From: Mycobacterium sp. OTB74
GTDB taxonomy: Bacteria; Actinomycetota; Actinomycetes; Mycobacteriales; Mycobacteriaceae
Direction: 5' to 3'
Length of the DNA: 64,000 bases
NCBI RefSeq assembly: GCF_029892685.1
Contig: NZ_JARXVD010000002.1
Location: 124,001-188,000 of the forward strand
The translations under genes were made by a program, and so were the position numbers. Shown here one piece after another: positions 1-7,265 of the stretch (position 1 is its first letter; every line of letters starts with the position of its first letter). Under the pieces are notes generated by a model, which did not search any database, was not told the origin of the DNA, and saw nothing but the letters and a program-made list of their open reading frames with translations.

Positions 1-92
1 CCACCAGTGAGGGAGCCCGAGGTTCGGACGTCATCATCGAGGGCGTCGCCACGGGAGTAACCGTGCCACTCGATGGGTTCAGACAGTCATGA
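1..92 (+). CDS. C-terminal end of an LmeA-like (DUF2993) protein, partial
   Basis: An open frame enters the window at base 3 and ends with TGA at 90-92, giving about 29 residues that finish ...VTVPLDGFRQS. The stop overlaps the ATG of the thioredoxin gene (ATGA at 89-92), so the two are probably translated together. In mycobacteria the gene before this thioredoxin encodes the exported DUF2993 lipomannan elongation factor LmeA, and the tail is compatible with it. The identity rests mainly on synteny because so little sequence is present. Confidence 0.5.
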   Translation, partial: TSEGARGSDVIIEGVATGVTVPLDGFRQS

Positions 93-517
93 GTTCCACT
101 GTTGTTCTGGTGCTGACGGTCCTGGTGGCGGCCTTCGGCGTCGCGTATGTGATCGGCCGCCTGCTGACCCTGCGGGCCGGGTTGGTCCGGGAGGTCCAGC
201 CGGCCGAATCGGACGCCGAAATCGACCATTCTGATCTGGGCCTGTCCACCACCGGCCCGACTGTGGTGCATTTCAGCGCAACCTGGTGCGGACCGTGCGT
301 GGCGGTGCGCCGAGTGGTCGACCAAGTGTGTGACGAACTCGGGGTGGCCCACGTCGAGATCGACATGGACGCCAATCCTGTTGCGGCACGACGGCTGTCG
401 GTGCTGTCCCTGCCGACGACATTCGCCTTCGACGCCGACGGCCGACAGCGGTACCGCACCGCAGGCGTGCCCAAGGCCGCTGATCTGCGGTCGGCCTTGC
501 AGCCGCTGTTGGCTTGA
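89..517 (+). CDS. thiX: Membrane-anchored thioredoxin-like protein
   Basis: 142 aa. Residues 4-22 form one hydrophobic helix, followed by a linker and a thioredoxin fold carrying the redox motif WCGPC at residues 66-70 (Cys67 and Cys70). It should act as a thiol-disulfide oxidoreductase tethered at the membrane. The start ATG overlaps the stop of the upstream gene. It lies directly before the sulfur-transfer operon, which suits a role in thiol chemistry; the exact substrate cannot be told. The name follows the M. tuberculosis gene in the same position, from memory. Confidence 0.85.
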   Translation: MSSTVVLVLTVLVAAFGVAYVIGRLLTLRAGLVREVQPAESDAEIDHSDLGLSTTGPTVVHFSATWCGPCVAVRRVVDQVCDELGVAHVEIDMDANPVAARRLSVLSLPTTFAFDADGRQRYRTAGVPKAADLRSALQPLLA

Positions 518-533
518 TCACTGTGTCTTTAGG

Positions 534-539
534 TAAGCT
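534..539 (+). promoter_or_regulatory. -10 element (TAAGCT) for a leaderless transcript
   Basis: TAAGCT fits the mycobacterial TANNNT -10 consensus. It ends seven bases before the GTG at 547, the spacing expected if transcription starts on the first base of the start codon. No Shine-Dalgarno sequence precedes that GTG. Confidence 0.6.
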
Positions 540-546
540 CTCTGCC

Positions 547-639
547 GTGTCGACCCGCCTCGAGCTCCGGCTCACCCACCGCCGCGCAGTAGATCTGTGC
601 CGCATTGCGGGTTGTTGCTGTTGTTGTTGCAGCCGCTGA
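547..639 (+). CDS. Leaderless poly-cysteine leader peptide (uORF)
   Basis: 30-aa ORF starting GTG at 547 and ending TGA at 637. It ends ...CRIAGCCCCCCSR, with six consecutive Cys codons at 613-630 (TGT/TGC). It sits 83 bases upstream of the ATG of the DUF4395-rhodanese-SseC operon. Poly-Cys leaderless short ORFs are described in mycobacteria as cysteine-responsive attenuators of downstream sulfur genes, and this matches in layout, position and tract. The peptide itself probably has no function; translation speed through the Cys codons is the likely signal. Confidence 0.85.
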   Translation: MSTRLELRLTHRRAVDLCRIAGCCCCCCSR

Positions 640-712
640 GCAGCCGCGCCGTAGTTTTGCGCCGCGCTCCCAGCTGGCCCCTGTGGCACGCCCACACACC
701 TTCCAACAACAG
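618..712 (+). promoter_or_regulatory. Cysteine-responsive attenuator of the cysA2-sseC operon
   Basis: Part of the poly-Cys tract, CTGTTGTTG at 618-626, is exactly complementary to CAACAACAG at 704-712, which abuts the ribosome binding site AGGAG (711-715) of the DUF4395 gene. GCTCC at 666-670 can also pair with GGAGC at 712-716. When the ribosome reads quickly through the Cys codons this pairing would hide the Shine-Dalgarno; a ribosome stalled for lack of Cys-tRNA would block it and open translation. The complementarity is visible; the mechanism is inferred. Confidence 0.65.
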
Positions 713-722
713 GAGCACTTCC

Positions 723-1205
723 ATGTCGAACAATTCCCCCGCAGGCCAGCCCCAGCAGGTTGACGTGCGCGGTCCGCGTTCCGCCGCCTGGGTGACCACC
801 GCCGTGCTGGTCGTAGCACTGCTGGTGTCAGCCGCCAGTCCGGCCGCAGCCGCCGTCGTGCTCGGCCTCCAGGCCGTGGTGTTCGCCGTCGGCGCCATAG
901 GCGGGCCTCGCAAGCACCCGTACGGCCGCATCTTCGCCACGCTTGTTGCGCCCCGATTAGGCCCGGTGACCGAGAAAGAACCGATTCCGCCGCTGAAGTT
1001 CGCCCAGCTGGTCGGGTTGCTGTTCGCGGTGGCCGGTGCGGTCGGTTTCGGCGCCGGCATCACTGCGCTGGGTCTGACCGCTACCGCGTTCGCCTTGATC
1101 GCGGCATTCCTCAACGCGGCCTTCGGCATCTGCCTGGGCTGCCAGATCTACCCGTTGGTGGCGCGGCTGCGCCGCTCGACCATCCCTACCGCCCAACCCA
1201 CCTGA
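723..1205 (+). CDS. DUF4395 membrane protein
   Basis: 160 aa, start chosen at ATG 723 behind AGGAG rather than the longer open frame. It has hydrophobic segments near residues 22-60 and 95-145, the family motif HPYGR, and a conserved C-terminal pair of cysteines in CLGCQIYP. DUF4395 proteins are membrane proteins of unknown biochemical role that often accompany thiosulfate sulfurtransferase genes. As first gene of an operon with a rhodanese and SseC, and under a poly-Cys attenuator, it may move or sense a sulfur compound; that is inference. Confidence 0.85.
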   Translation: MSNNSPAGQPQQVDVRGPRSAAWVTTAVLVVALLVSAASPAAAAVVLGLQAVVFAVGAIGGPRKHPYGRIFATLVAPRLGPVTEKEPIPPLKFAQLVGLLFAVAGAVGFGAGITALGLTATAFALIAAFLNAAFGICLGCQIYPLVARLRRSTIPTAQPT

Positions 1206-1239
1206 CCTCTGCATCTGAGCAACCGAAAGGAATTCGTAC

Positions 1240-2076
1240 ATGGCACGTTCTGACGTCCTGGTCTCGACCGAGTGGGCCGAGAACAACCTCAACACCGCCG
1301 GCGTGGTGTTCGTCGAGGTCGACGAGAACACCGCGGCCTACGACGACGAAGGTCACATCCCCGGCGCCGTCAAGCTCGACTGGCGCGACGATCTGCAGGA
1401 CGCCGTGAAGCGCGACTTCATCGACCAGCAGCAGTTCTCGAAGTTGTTGAGCGACAAGGGCATCAGCAACGACGACACCGTGATCCTGTACGGCGGCAAC
1501 AACAACTGGTTCGCGGCCTACGCGTACTGGTACTTCAAGCTGTACGGCCACGCTGACGTCAAGCTGCTCGACGGTGGCCGCAAGCGCTGGGAGCTCGATG
1601 ACCGTCCATTGGTCAAAGAAACGACCCCGCGCGCGGCCACTTCGTACACCGCCGCGCCGCTGGACAACAGCATCCGCGCCTTCCGGGACGACGTGATCGC
1701 CGCGATCAACAACAAGAACCTGGTCGACGTCCGGTCCCCCGACGAGTTCTCGGGCAAGATTCTGGCCCCTGCCCACCTGCCGCAGGAGCAGAGCCAGCGC
1801 CCCGGCCACGTCCCCGGCGCCATCAACGTGCCGTGGAGCAGGGCCGCCAACGACGACGGCACCTTCAAGTCCGACGAGGAGTTGGCCAAGCTGTACGCCG
1901 ACGCCGGCCTGGACGGCGAGAGAGAGACCATCGCCTACTGCCGGATCGGTGAGCGCTCGTCGCACACCTGGTTTGTTCTCCAGGAATTGCTCGGACACAA
2001 GAACGTTAAGAACTACGACGGCAGTTGGACCGAATACGGCTCCCTGGTGGGTGCCCCGATCGAGTTGGGAAATTGA
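1240..2076 (+). CDS. cysA2: Thiosulfate sulfurtransferase (two-domain rhodanese)
   Basis: 278 aa with an N-terminal inactive rhodanese domain (about 1-130) and a C-terminal catalytic domain. The active-site loop CRIGERSS contains the persulfide-forming Cys234. It transfers sulfane sulfur from thiosulfate to an acceptor such as cyanide or a thiol. The start ATG follows AAAGGA. It is separated from sseC by a single base, so the two are certainly co-expressed. Length and motif match mycobacterial CysA2/CysA3, which despite the name is not the sulfate ABC ATPase. Confidence 0.95.
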   Translation: MARSDVLVSTEWAENNLNTAGVVFVEVDENTAAYDDEGHIPGAVKLDWRDDLQDAVKRDFIDQQQFSKLLSDKGISNDDTVILYGGNNNWFAAYAYWYFKLYGHADVKLLDGGRKRWELDDRPLVKETTPRAATSYTAAPLDNSIRAFRDDVIAAINNKNLVDVRSPDEFSGKILAPAHLPQEQSQRPGHVPGAINVPWSRAANDDGTFKSDEELAKLYADAGLDGERETIAYCRIGERSSHTWFVLQELLGHKNVKNYDGSWTEYGSLVGAPIELGN

Positions 2077-2077
2077 T

Positions 2078-2380
2078 ATGTGCTCTGCACCCAAGCAAGG
2101 CCTGACGCTGCCGGCCAGCGTTGACCTGGAGAAGGAAACCGTGATCACCGGCCGCGTCGTCGACGGCTCGGGCCAGCCTGTCGGCGGTGCGTTCGTGCGC
2201 CTGCTGGACAGCACGGACGAGTTCACCGCCGAGGTCGTCGCGTCGGCCACCGGTGACTTCCGGTTCTTCGCCGCTCCCGGCACCTGGACGCTTCGTGCGC
2301 TGTCCAAGTTCGGCAACGGCGACGCGGTGGTCGCACCGTCCGGCGCGGGCATCCACGAGGTCGACGTCAAGGTCGCCTAG
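2078..2380 (+). CDS. sseC: SseC sulfur-metabolism protein (DUF1416)
   Basis: 100 aa starting MCSAPKQGL, exactly the length of mycobacterial SseC. It is an all-beta, transthyretin/CNA-B-like small protein: the segment GRVVDGSGQPVGGAFVRLLD is typical of carboxypeptidase-regulatory-like folds. The start ATG lies one base after the rhodanese stop. It is thought to act with CysA in sulfur transfer, but no reaction has been proved. It ends the attenuated operon. Confidence 0.92.
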   Translation: MCSAPKQGLTLPASVDLEKETVITGRVVDGSGQPVGGAFVRLLDSTDEFTAEVVASATGDFRFFAAPGTWTLRALSKFGNGDAVVAPSGAGIHEVDVKVA

Positions 2381-2494
2381 CGACGATCGACGATCAAGGC
2401 GAGGCACGAGCCGCTGAGGAGCGTGCCCGCGCGCACGCCTGACCCGACCTGACTGCAGTACCCCGTCTTTCGCGAGCGGGCGTGTTTGTACCCG

Positions 2495-2507
2495 GACACA
2501 CTGTGTC
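2495..2507. promoter_or_regulatory. Short palindrome GACACA-C-TGTGTC
   Basis: A perfect 6-bp dyad with a one-base centre, inside the otherwise gene-free stretch 2381-2587 between sseC and the small membrane protein. A looser pair, GCGGGCG near 2476 and CGCCCGT near 2522, flanks it. It could be an operator or part of a terminator; nothing nearby decides which. Confidence 0.3.
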
Positions 2508-2575
2508 GACAGGTGCAAATGCGCCCGTTCTCTGCGTTTGAGGTGACCAATTCGGCCCACCGAGTACCGACGAAC

Positions 2576-2581
2576 TAGACT
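2576..2581 (+). promoter_or_regulatory. -10 element (TAGACT), probably leaderless
   Basis: TAGACT matches TANNNT and ends six bases before the GTG at 2588, so the transcript probably begins on the start codon. No ribosome binding site is present before that GTG. Confidence 0.5.
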
Positions 2582-2587
2582 CCACCC

Positions 2588-2686
2588 GTGGTTCTTTTCT
2601 TCGAGATCATGCTGGTCGCGGCCTCGGTGGCCATCACCTGGTTCGCGTTGTACGCGCTCTACCGGCTGATCACCGACGAGTCGTGA
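2588..2686 (+). CDS. 32-aa single-helix membrane protein
   Basis: GTG-started ORF encoding one continuous hydrophobic helix ([20 protein letters not shown]) followed by a short polar end (LYRLITDES). Its TGA overlaps the GTG of the nitrobindin-like gene in the arrangement GTGA (2683-2686), which implies translational coupling. Too short for most gene callers. A TANNNT -10 box six bases upstream suggests a leaderless mRNA. The function is unknown; tight coupling suggests a partner or membrane tether for the downstream heme-binding fold protein. Confidence 0.7.
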   Translation: MVLFFEIMLVAASVAITWFALYALYRLITDES

Positions 2687-3378
2687 CGACCGAAGGCCCC
2701 GACGTCCCCAACGCCCCGGACGCTGAGTCCGGAGTGGTCACCGGGTCAGGTGACCGTGCGATCGCGGCCGCGGCCGAGCGCGCCAAGGCTACGGCCGCAC
2801 GCAACGTCCCCGGCTTCGACGACCTGCCGCTGCCGGCTGACACCGCCAACCTACGTGAGGGTGCCCACTTCAACGACGCACTGCTGGCGCTGTTGCCGCT
2901 TGTGGGCGTCTGGCGTGGCGAAGGCGAGGGCCGCGACGCTCACGGCGACTACCGGTTCGGCCAGCAGATCATCGTGTCGCACAACGGCGACGATTATCTG
3001 AATTGGGACGCCCGGTCCTGGCGGCTGGACGATTCCGGCGGCTACGCCGGCCCGGGCCTACGCGAGACAGGTTTCTGGCGCTTCGTCAACGACCCGACCG
3101 ATCCGGCAGGCGCGGACGAGTCCCAGGCCATCGAGTTGCTGCTGGCGCACTCGGCCGGCTACGTCGAATTGTTCTACGGCGGCCCGCTGAACCAGGCCTC
3201 GTGGGAGCTGGCCACCGACGCACTGGCCCGCAGTAAGTCGGGCATGCTGGTCGGCGGGGCCAAGCGGCTCTACGGGATCATCGAGAACGGCGACCTGGCC
3301 TATGTCGAGGAGCGGGTCGACGCCGACGGTGGTCTGACCCCGCACCTGTCAGCCCGCCTCTCCCGCTACGTCGGCTGA
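2683..3378 (+). CDS. Nitrobindin-like beta-barrel protein (Rv0813c type)
   Basis: 231 aa. After a polar N-terminus of about 60 residues comes the nitrobindin/FABP-like barrel, with the signature GVWRGEGEG near residues 75-83 and the family C-terminus ARLSRYVG. Relatives bind ferric heme in a ten-strand barrel and react with NO or peroxynitrite; the M. tuberculosis protein was first described as fatty-acid-binding-protein-like. Start GTG overlaps the stop of the small membrane protein. Whether this member binds heme cannot be judged from the motif alone. Confidence 0.88.
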   Translation: MTTEGPDVPNAPDAESGVVTGSGDRAIAAAAERAKATAARNVPGFDDLPLPADTANLREGAHFNDALLALLPLVGVWRGEGEGRDAHGDYRFGQQIIVSHNGDDYLNWDARSWRLDDSGGYAGPGLRETGFWRFVNDPTDPAGADESQAIELLLAHSAGYVELFYGGPLNQASWELATDALARSKSGMLVGGAKRLYGIIENGDLAYVEERVDADGGLTPHLSARLSRYVG

Positions 3379-3465
3379 CTTCCCGACCAAACGGACAAGC
3401 GGGCCGCAAAGTTCGGGTAGAAGCGGCCATTTCGTCGATCTCGGCGCTACCGCTCAGATGCACTG

Positions 3466-3602
3466 AGCCGCTCCAGAAATGGAGCGGCCCCCGAGCCGTG
3501 GTTCCTGGTTGGACAGACCGGAAGGCTCGGGGGCCGGGTGGCTGCGGGTATTCGCGAGCGCGCTCAGGCGAATAGCCCCGCGCTACTAGCTAGCAGCCAC
3601 CT
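3466..3602. ncRNA. Candidate structured RNA between convergent genes
   Basis: The 303-bp gap between the converging 3' ends of the nitrobindin-like gene and pabC holds several perfect helices in 137 bp: an 8-bp stem GCCGCTCC/GGAGCGGC (3467-3474 with 3481-3488), a 12-bp stem (3486-3497 with 3524-3535), and a 9-bp stem GGTGGCTGC/GCAGCCACC (3537-3545 with 3593-3601) enclosing TATTCGC/GCGAATA (3549-3555 with 3568-3574) plus GCGGG/CCCGC. That exceeds a simple terminator. On the minus strand a TAGCTT -10 box (3615-3620) would start an RNA of about 140 nt covering all of it. Strand and function are not proved. Confidence 0.5.
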
Positions 3603-3681
3603 CACATGTCCTCAAAGCTATCAATTTGTCGGACCACCTCCTTCCCTGTGTACGTGCGACCGTACTCCCGCTCACCAGGGG

Positions 3682-4530
3682 CTACAACCGATTTTTCGCC
3701 CTGTCAGCGCCCCCACCACCTATCCCGACGTCGATCAGTTCACGAATCAGACCGTCGAACGGCGACCCAGCCAACTCCACGCCGTCGAGGGTGTGCACCC
3801 GGGCCGCGAGGGTGATGCTCGACAACAACCAAAGCCCTTGTGCCGCCATCAGATCCGCGAGTTCGAGCCGTCGGTAACAGCACTCGATACCGCGCGCCGT
3901 AGCCGCGGCGAACAGTGCCTTCTGGGTGGTCGACGGCAAGATAGCGGGCGAATCCGGTGTCACCAGAATGGGTTTTGCGTCGATGCCGGTACCGGGCATC
4001 GCAATTACCACGGCCGACCGCGGCCCTTCCAGCACGGCACCGTCCAGGTCCAGAAATACGACATCCTCGGCGCCCAAATCTGCGGCATACCGCACCGCAG
4101 CCGAGTTCGCCGCGTAGGAAAGCGATTTCGCGGTCGCCAACGGCCAACGTGGCCGGCGCAGTGTCACCGCTACGACACCGGCCCGCCGCACTGTTGCCAC
4201 GCGAGCCGACAACTCCGACACCATCGCGAAAGCCACCGGGGTCACCGCACCCCGCCCGAGAATCAGCCGCAGTACGGCCTCCCCCGTCACCGTCCTGCGG
4301 CTGACGGCAGCATCAGCGGCGGCGCGCCACAACTGTTTGTCAGGGCATCGGAGCCCGACCAGCGCGGCCGATTCGGCCAACCGCCGCAGGTGCTCGTCCA
4401 GCAGGCACACGCGTCCCGCACGCACCAGCAGCGTCTCGAACACTCCATCGCCCCGCGTGAATACCGGGTCGTCGGCGCACACCTCGGCCGTGCAGCCCTC
4501 AAGCGCGACGACGGCATCCGAGGCTGACAC
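3682..4530 (-). CDS. pabC: Aminotransferase class IV, 4-amino-4-deoxychorismate lyase-like
   Basis: 282 aa, fold-type IV PLP enzyme. The motif DPVFTRGDGVFETLL near the N-terminus is typical, and the PLP lysine lies in LATAKSLSYAANS (about residue 133). PabC releases pyruvate from aminodeoxychorismate to give p-aminobenzoate for folate. A branched-chain or D-amino-acid aminotransferase role is possible but the length and start favour PabC. GTG start at 4530; only 23 bp separate it from the divergent ygfZ-like gene, also a folate-linked protein. Confidence 0.8.
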   Translation of the reverse strand: MSASDAVVALEGCTAEVCADDPVFTRGDGVFETLLVRAGRVCLLDEHLRRLAESAALVGLRCPDKQLWRAAADAAVSRRTVTGEAVLRLILGRGAVTPVAFAMVSELSARVATVRRAGVVAVTLRRPRWPLATAKSLSYAANSAAVRYAADLGAEDVVFLDLDGAVLEGPRSAVVIAMPGTGIDAKPILVTPDSPAILPSTTQKALFAAATARGIECCYRRLELADLMAAQGLWLLSSITLAARVHTLDGVELAGSPFDGLIRELIDVGIGGGGADRAKNRL

Positions 4531-4553
4531 GACGACGAGGTTAGCCTGAGGTC

Positions 4554-5645
4554 ATGAATGCAGTTCCCGCCCCTGAATCCGGGCCTGACGCCGGCGCAGT
4601 CTGGCACTACGGCGACCCACTGGGGGAACAACGCGCCGCCACCACCGAGGCCGTCGTGGTCGACCGCGGCCACCGCGCCACCATCGAACTGACCGGCGCC
4701 GACCGTCAGACCTGGCTGCACAGCATCTCCAGCCAACATGTCAGCGCGCTGCACGACGGCGCCGTCGTGCAGAACCTGAGCCTGGATGGACAGGGCCGGG
4801 TCGAAGACCACTGGCAGCAGACTGAACTGAATGACGCCACCACCCTGGACACCGAGTCCTGGCGTGGGCAACCGCTGGCTGACTTTCTGCGCAAGATGGT
4901 GTTCTGGTCGAAGGTCGAGGTGACGCCGACGGATTTGGCGGTGCTTTCACTGCTCGGCCCGGCGGCCAACGAATTGGACCTGCCGGCCCCGGCCGACGAG
5001 TGGCGCGCCGCAGCCCTGCCGGACGGCGGTTTTGTGCGCCGCGTCGGCCCGCAGCAGCTGGATCTGGTGGTACCGCGCGCTGAGAAGGTGCAGTGGCTGC
5101 AGCGGCTCGCTCAGGCCGGCGTACGGCCTGCCGGTGTCTGGGCCTACGAAGCGCTGCGCGCGGCCGCCCGGATACCGCGGCTGGGCGTCGACACCGACGA
5201 GCGCACCATCCCCCACGAAGTCGGCTGGATCGGTGGCCCCGGCGTCGGCGCCGTGCATCTGGATAAGGGGTGCTACCGGGGTCAGGAGACCGTGGCGCGG
5301 GTCCACAATCTGGGCAAGCCGCCCCGCATGCTGGTCTTGCTGCATCTGGACGGTGGCTCCGACCGGCCTACGACGGGTGACCCGGTGCTGGCTGGCGGCC
5401 GTGCGGTCGGCCGGCTGGGCACCGTCGCCGACCATGTCGACCTCGGTCCGATCGCGCTGGCTCTGATCAAGCGCGCCGTGCCCGCCGACACCGCCCTGAC
5501 CACGGGCGGGGACGTCGAGGTACCCGCAGTGATCGATGCGGACTCGCTTCCGACCGACGATGGAGTCGGTGCCGGCCGCCTGGCAGTGGAGCGACTGCGT
5601 GCCGGTGAGGGTGGCCTTCCAGCATCACCGCGCCCGGCACGGTAA
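4554..5645 (+). CDS. ygfZ: YgfZ/GcvT-like folate-binding protein
   Basis: 363 aa with the aminomethyltransferase-like fold and the signature KGCYRGQE (Cys240), diagnostic of YgfZ/IBA57. These proteins use tetrahydrofolate to support assembly or repair of certain iron-sulfur clusters. ATG start, sharing a short divergent promoter region with pabC. Because p-aminobenzoate feeds folate synthesis, the shared promoter makes functional sense. Confidence 0.9.
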   Translation: MNAVPAPESGPDAGAVWHYGDPLGEQRAATTEAVVVDRGHRATIELTGADRQTWLHSISSQHVSALHDGAVVQNLSLDGQGRVEDHWQQTELNDATTLDTESWRGQPLADFLRKMVFWSKVEVTPTDLAVLSLLGPAANELDLPAPADEWRAAALPDGGFVRRVGPQQLDLVVPRAEKVQWLQRLAQAGVRPAGVWAYEALRAAARIPRLGVDTDERTIPHEVGWIGGPGVGAVHLDKGCYRGQETVARVHNLGKPPRMLVLLHLDGGSDRPTTGDPVLAGGRAVGRLGTVADHVDLGPIALALIKRAVPADTALTTGGDVEVPAVIDADSLPTDDGVGAGRLAVERLRAGEGGLPASPRPAR

Positions 5646-5727
5646 GGTGTTGGCAGGACAATAAACACACTCAGATCGGAGCCGCCTGAACACCGGGCCG
5701 CTCCGTTATTGCGCGAGGGGGTCCCCC

Positions 5728-5949
5728 ATGGGCCGCGGCCGGGCAAAGGCAAAGCAGACCAAGGTTGCTCGTGACCTTAAGTACAGCTCACCGCAGACCG
5801 ATTTCGGTCGGCTGCAAAGGGAGCTGTCGAATGACCCCGTTGGATTTAACGGTGGCGCTCACGGCAACCTTGATGACGATCTTGATGACGATCTCGAACA
5901 CGATTCGGCCGGCCGCTGGGCCGTACCCGACGACGACTGGCGTCATTAG
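5728..5949 (+). CDS. DUF3073 small basic protein
   Basis: 73 aa. The N-terminal half MGRGRAKAKQTKVARDLKY is strongly basic and is the conserved DUF3073 signature of actinobacteria; the C-terminal half is acidic (repeated DDLDDD). Function unknown; the charge suggests nucleic-acid or ribosome binding. The SD GAGGGGG is followed by GTCCCCC directly before ATG, a G5-T-C5 palindrome (5717-5727) that could hide the SD. A further dyad CGGAGC/GCTCCG lies in the 5' region, so translation may be structure-controlled. Confidence 0.85.
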   Translation: MGRGRAKAKQTKVARDLKYSSPQTDFGRLQRELSNDPVGFNGGAHGNLDDDLDDDLEHDSAGRWAVPDDDWRH

Positions 5950-5989
5950 TCACCGATTGCAGGTCCAGCGCCCGCAACTGACCCGAAGG

Positions 5990-7072
5990 TCAGAATCGCG
6001 GGTGCTGGCCTACCAGTTCAGCTCGGACGCTGCCCTTGCCGCCCTTCTTGACGGTGCCCAGGGTCCAGCAGTTCAAGTGACGTGCGGTCAGAATCGCCAG
6101 CGCGCGGTCGGTGTCCTCCGGCGCGACGACGGCGACCATGCCGACACCCATGTTGAAGGTCTTCTCCATCTCGGCACGCTGGACGCGGCCGCGCTGGGCG
6201 ATCATCTGGAACACCGGTGCCGGCGTCCAGGTGCCCCGGTCCAGTTCGGCGACCAGCCCGTGCGGGATGACCCGCTCGAGGTTGCCGGCCAGTCCGCCAC
6301 CGGTGACGTGGCAGAAGGTGCGCACCTGGGTCTCGGCGGCCAGTGCCAGGCAGTCCTTGGCGTAGATCCGCGTGGGTTCAAGCAGTTCCTCACCCAGAGT
6401 GCGGCCGAACTCTTCAACATGAGCGGTCAGGTTCATGCGATCGATGTCCAGCAGCACCTTGCGAGCCAGCGAGTAGCCGTTGGAGTGCAAGCCGGTCGCC
6501 GCCATCGCGATGATCACATCGCCAGGCTTGACCCGTTCGGGGCCCAGCAGGTCGTCGGCTTCAACGACGCCGACTCCGGTGGCCGAGATGTCGTAATGGT
6601 CCGGCTCCATCAGGCCGGGATGCTCGGCGGTCTCGCCGCCCAGCAGCGCACAGCCGGCCTGCACGCAGCCCTCGGCGATGCCGGAGACGATCTCGGCAAC
6701 CCGCTCGGGCACGGTACGACCGACCGCAATGTAGTCCTGTAGGAACAGCGGCTCGGCTCCGCACACCACGAGGTCGTCAACCACCATCGCCACCAGGTCG
6801 ATACCGACCGTGTCGTGCTTATCCATGGCCTGCGCCACTGCGAGCTTGGTGCCAACCCCGTCGGTCGAGGACGCCAGCAGCGGCTCACGGTATCCGGCTT
6901 TCAGGCTGAACAGCCCGGCGAAGCCGCCGAGCCCGCCGCGCACCTCGGGGCGGGTTGCCCGCTTGGCATGGGGTTTGAACAGTTCGACGGCGCGATCGCC
7001 GGCCTCGATGTCGACCCCCGCTGCTGCGTAGGAAGCGCCGATCGATTCAGCTCGCTCATCCTGGCTAGTCAT
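5990..7072 (-). CDS. purM: Phosphoribosylformylglycinamidine cyclo-ligase
   Basis: 360 aa AIR synthetase (FGAM + ATP to AIR). The text ASSTDGVGTKLAVAQAMDKHDTVGIDLVAM and GGGLAGNLERVIPHGL are hallmark PurM regions. Start placed at ATG 7072 (MTSQDERAESIG) because the longer frame has no family support. It lies downstream of purF on the same strand, separated by a 26-bp tandem repeat block that ends near 7162. The last residues LVGQHPRF match the mycobacterial protein. Confidence 0.96.
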   Translation of the reverse strand: MTSQDERAESIGASYAAAGVDIEAGDRAVELFKPHAKRATRPEVRGGLGGFAGLFSLKAGYREPLLASSTDGVGTKLAVAQAMDKHDTVGIDLVAMVVDDLVVCGAEPLFLQDYIAVGRTVPERVAEIVSGIAEGCVQAGCALLGGETAEHPGLMEPDHYDISATGVGVVEADDLLGPERVKPGDVIIAMAATGLHSNGYSLARKVLLDIDRMNLTAHVEEFGRTLGEELLEPTRIYAKDCLALAAETQVRTFCHVTGGGLAGNLERVIPHGLVAELDRGTWTPAPVFQMIAQRGRVQRAEMEKTFNMGVGMVAVVAPEDTDRALAILTARHLNCWTLGTVKKGGKGSVRAELVGQHPRF

Positions 7073-7161
7073 CGGCCTCAAGGCTACCGGTCCAACCCGA
7101 ACAGCAGGCAATGCGGTCGGGGCGGTGAGACGCGGCTGGGCCGTCGCGGAAAGGCGACTGC

Positions 7162-7265
7162 GGCCGAGCCGTCAAGGACGCCACGACGGCCGAGCCGTCA
7201 AGGACGCCACGACGGCCGAGCCGTCAAGGACGTCACGACGGCTGAGCCGTCAAGGACGTCGGAGC
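7162..7265. repeat. 26-bp tandem repeat, four copies, between purF and purM
   Basis: Unit starts at 7162, 7188, 7214 and 7240, exactly 26 bp apart. Each full unit holds the palindrome GACGGC-CGA-GCCGTC (or with CTG-type centre). The purF stop codon (7250-7252) lies inside the last copy, so the array forms the purF 3' end and the purF-purM spacer. A run of such hairpins may attenuate purM or stabilise purF mRNA. Copy number is likely to vary between strains. Confidence 0.9.

Noticed and set aside
1186..2370. 394-codon frame opposite cysA2/sseC
   Set aside because: Antisense shadow; no family features.
3538..4527. 329-codon frame opposite pabC
   Set aside because: Antisense shadow of a well-supported enzyme gene; its 5' part lies in the structured intergenic segment.
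7162..7265. Possible CRISPR array
   Set aside because: Direct tandem copies without unique spacers and no cas genes.
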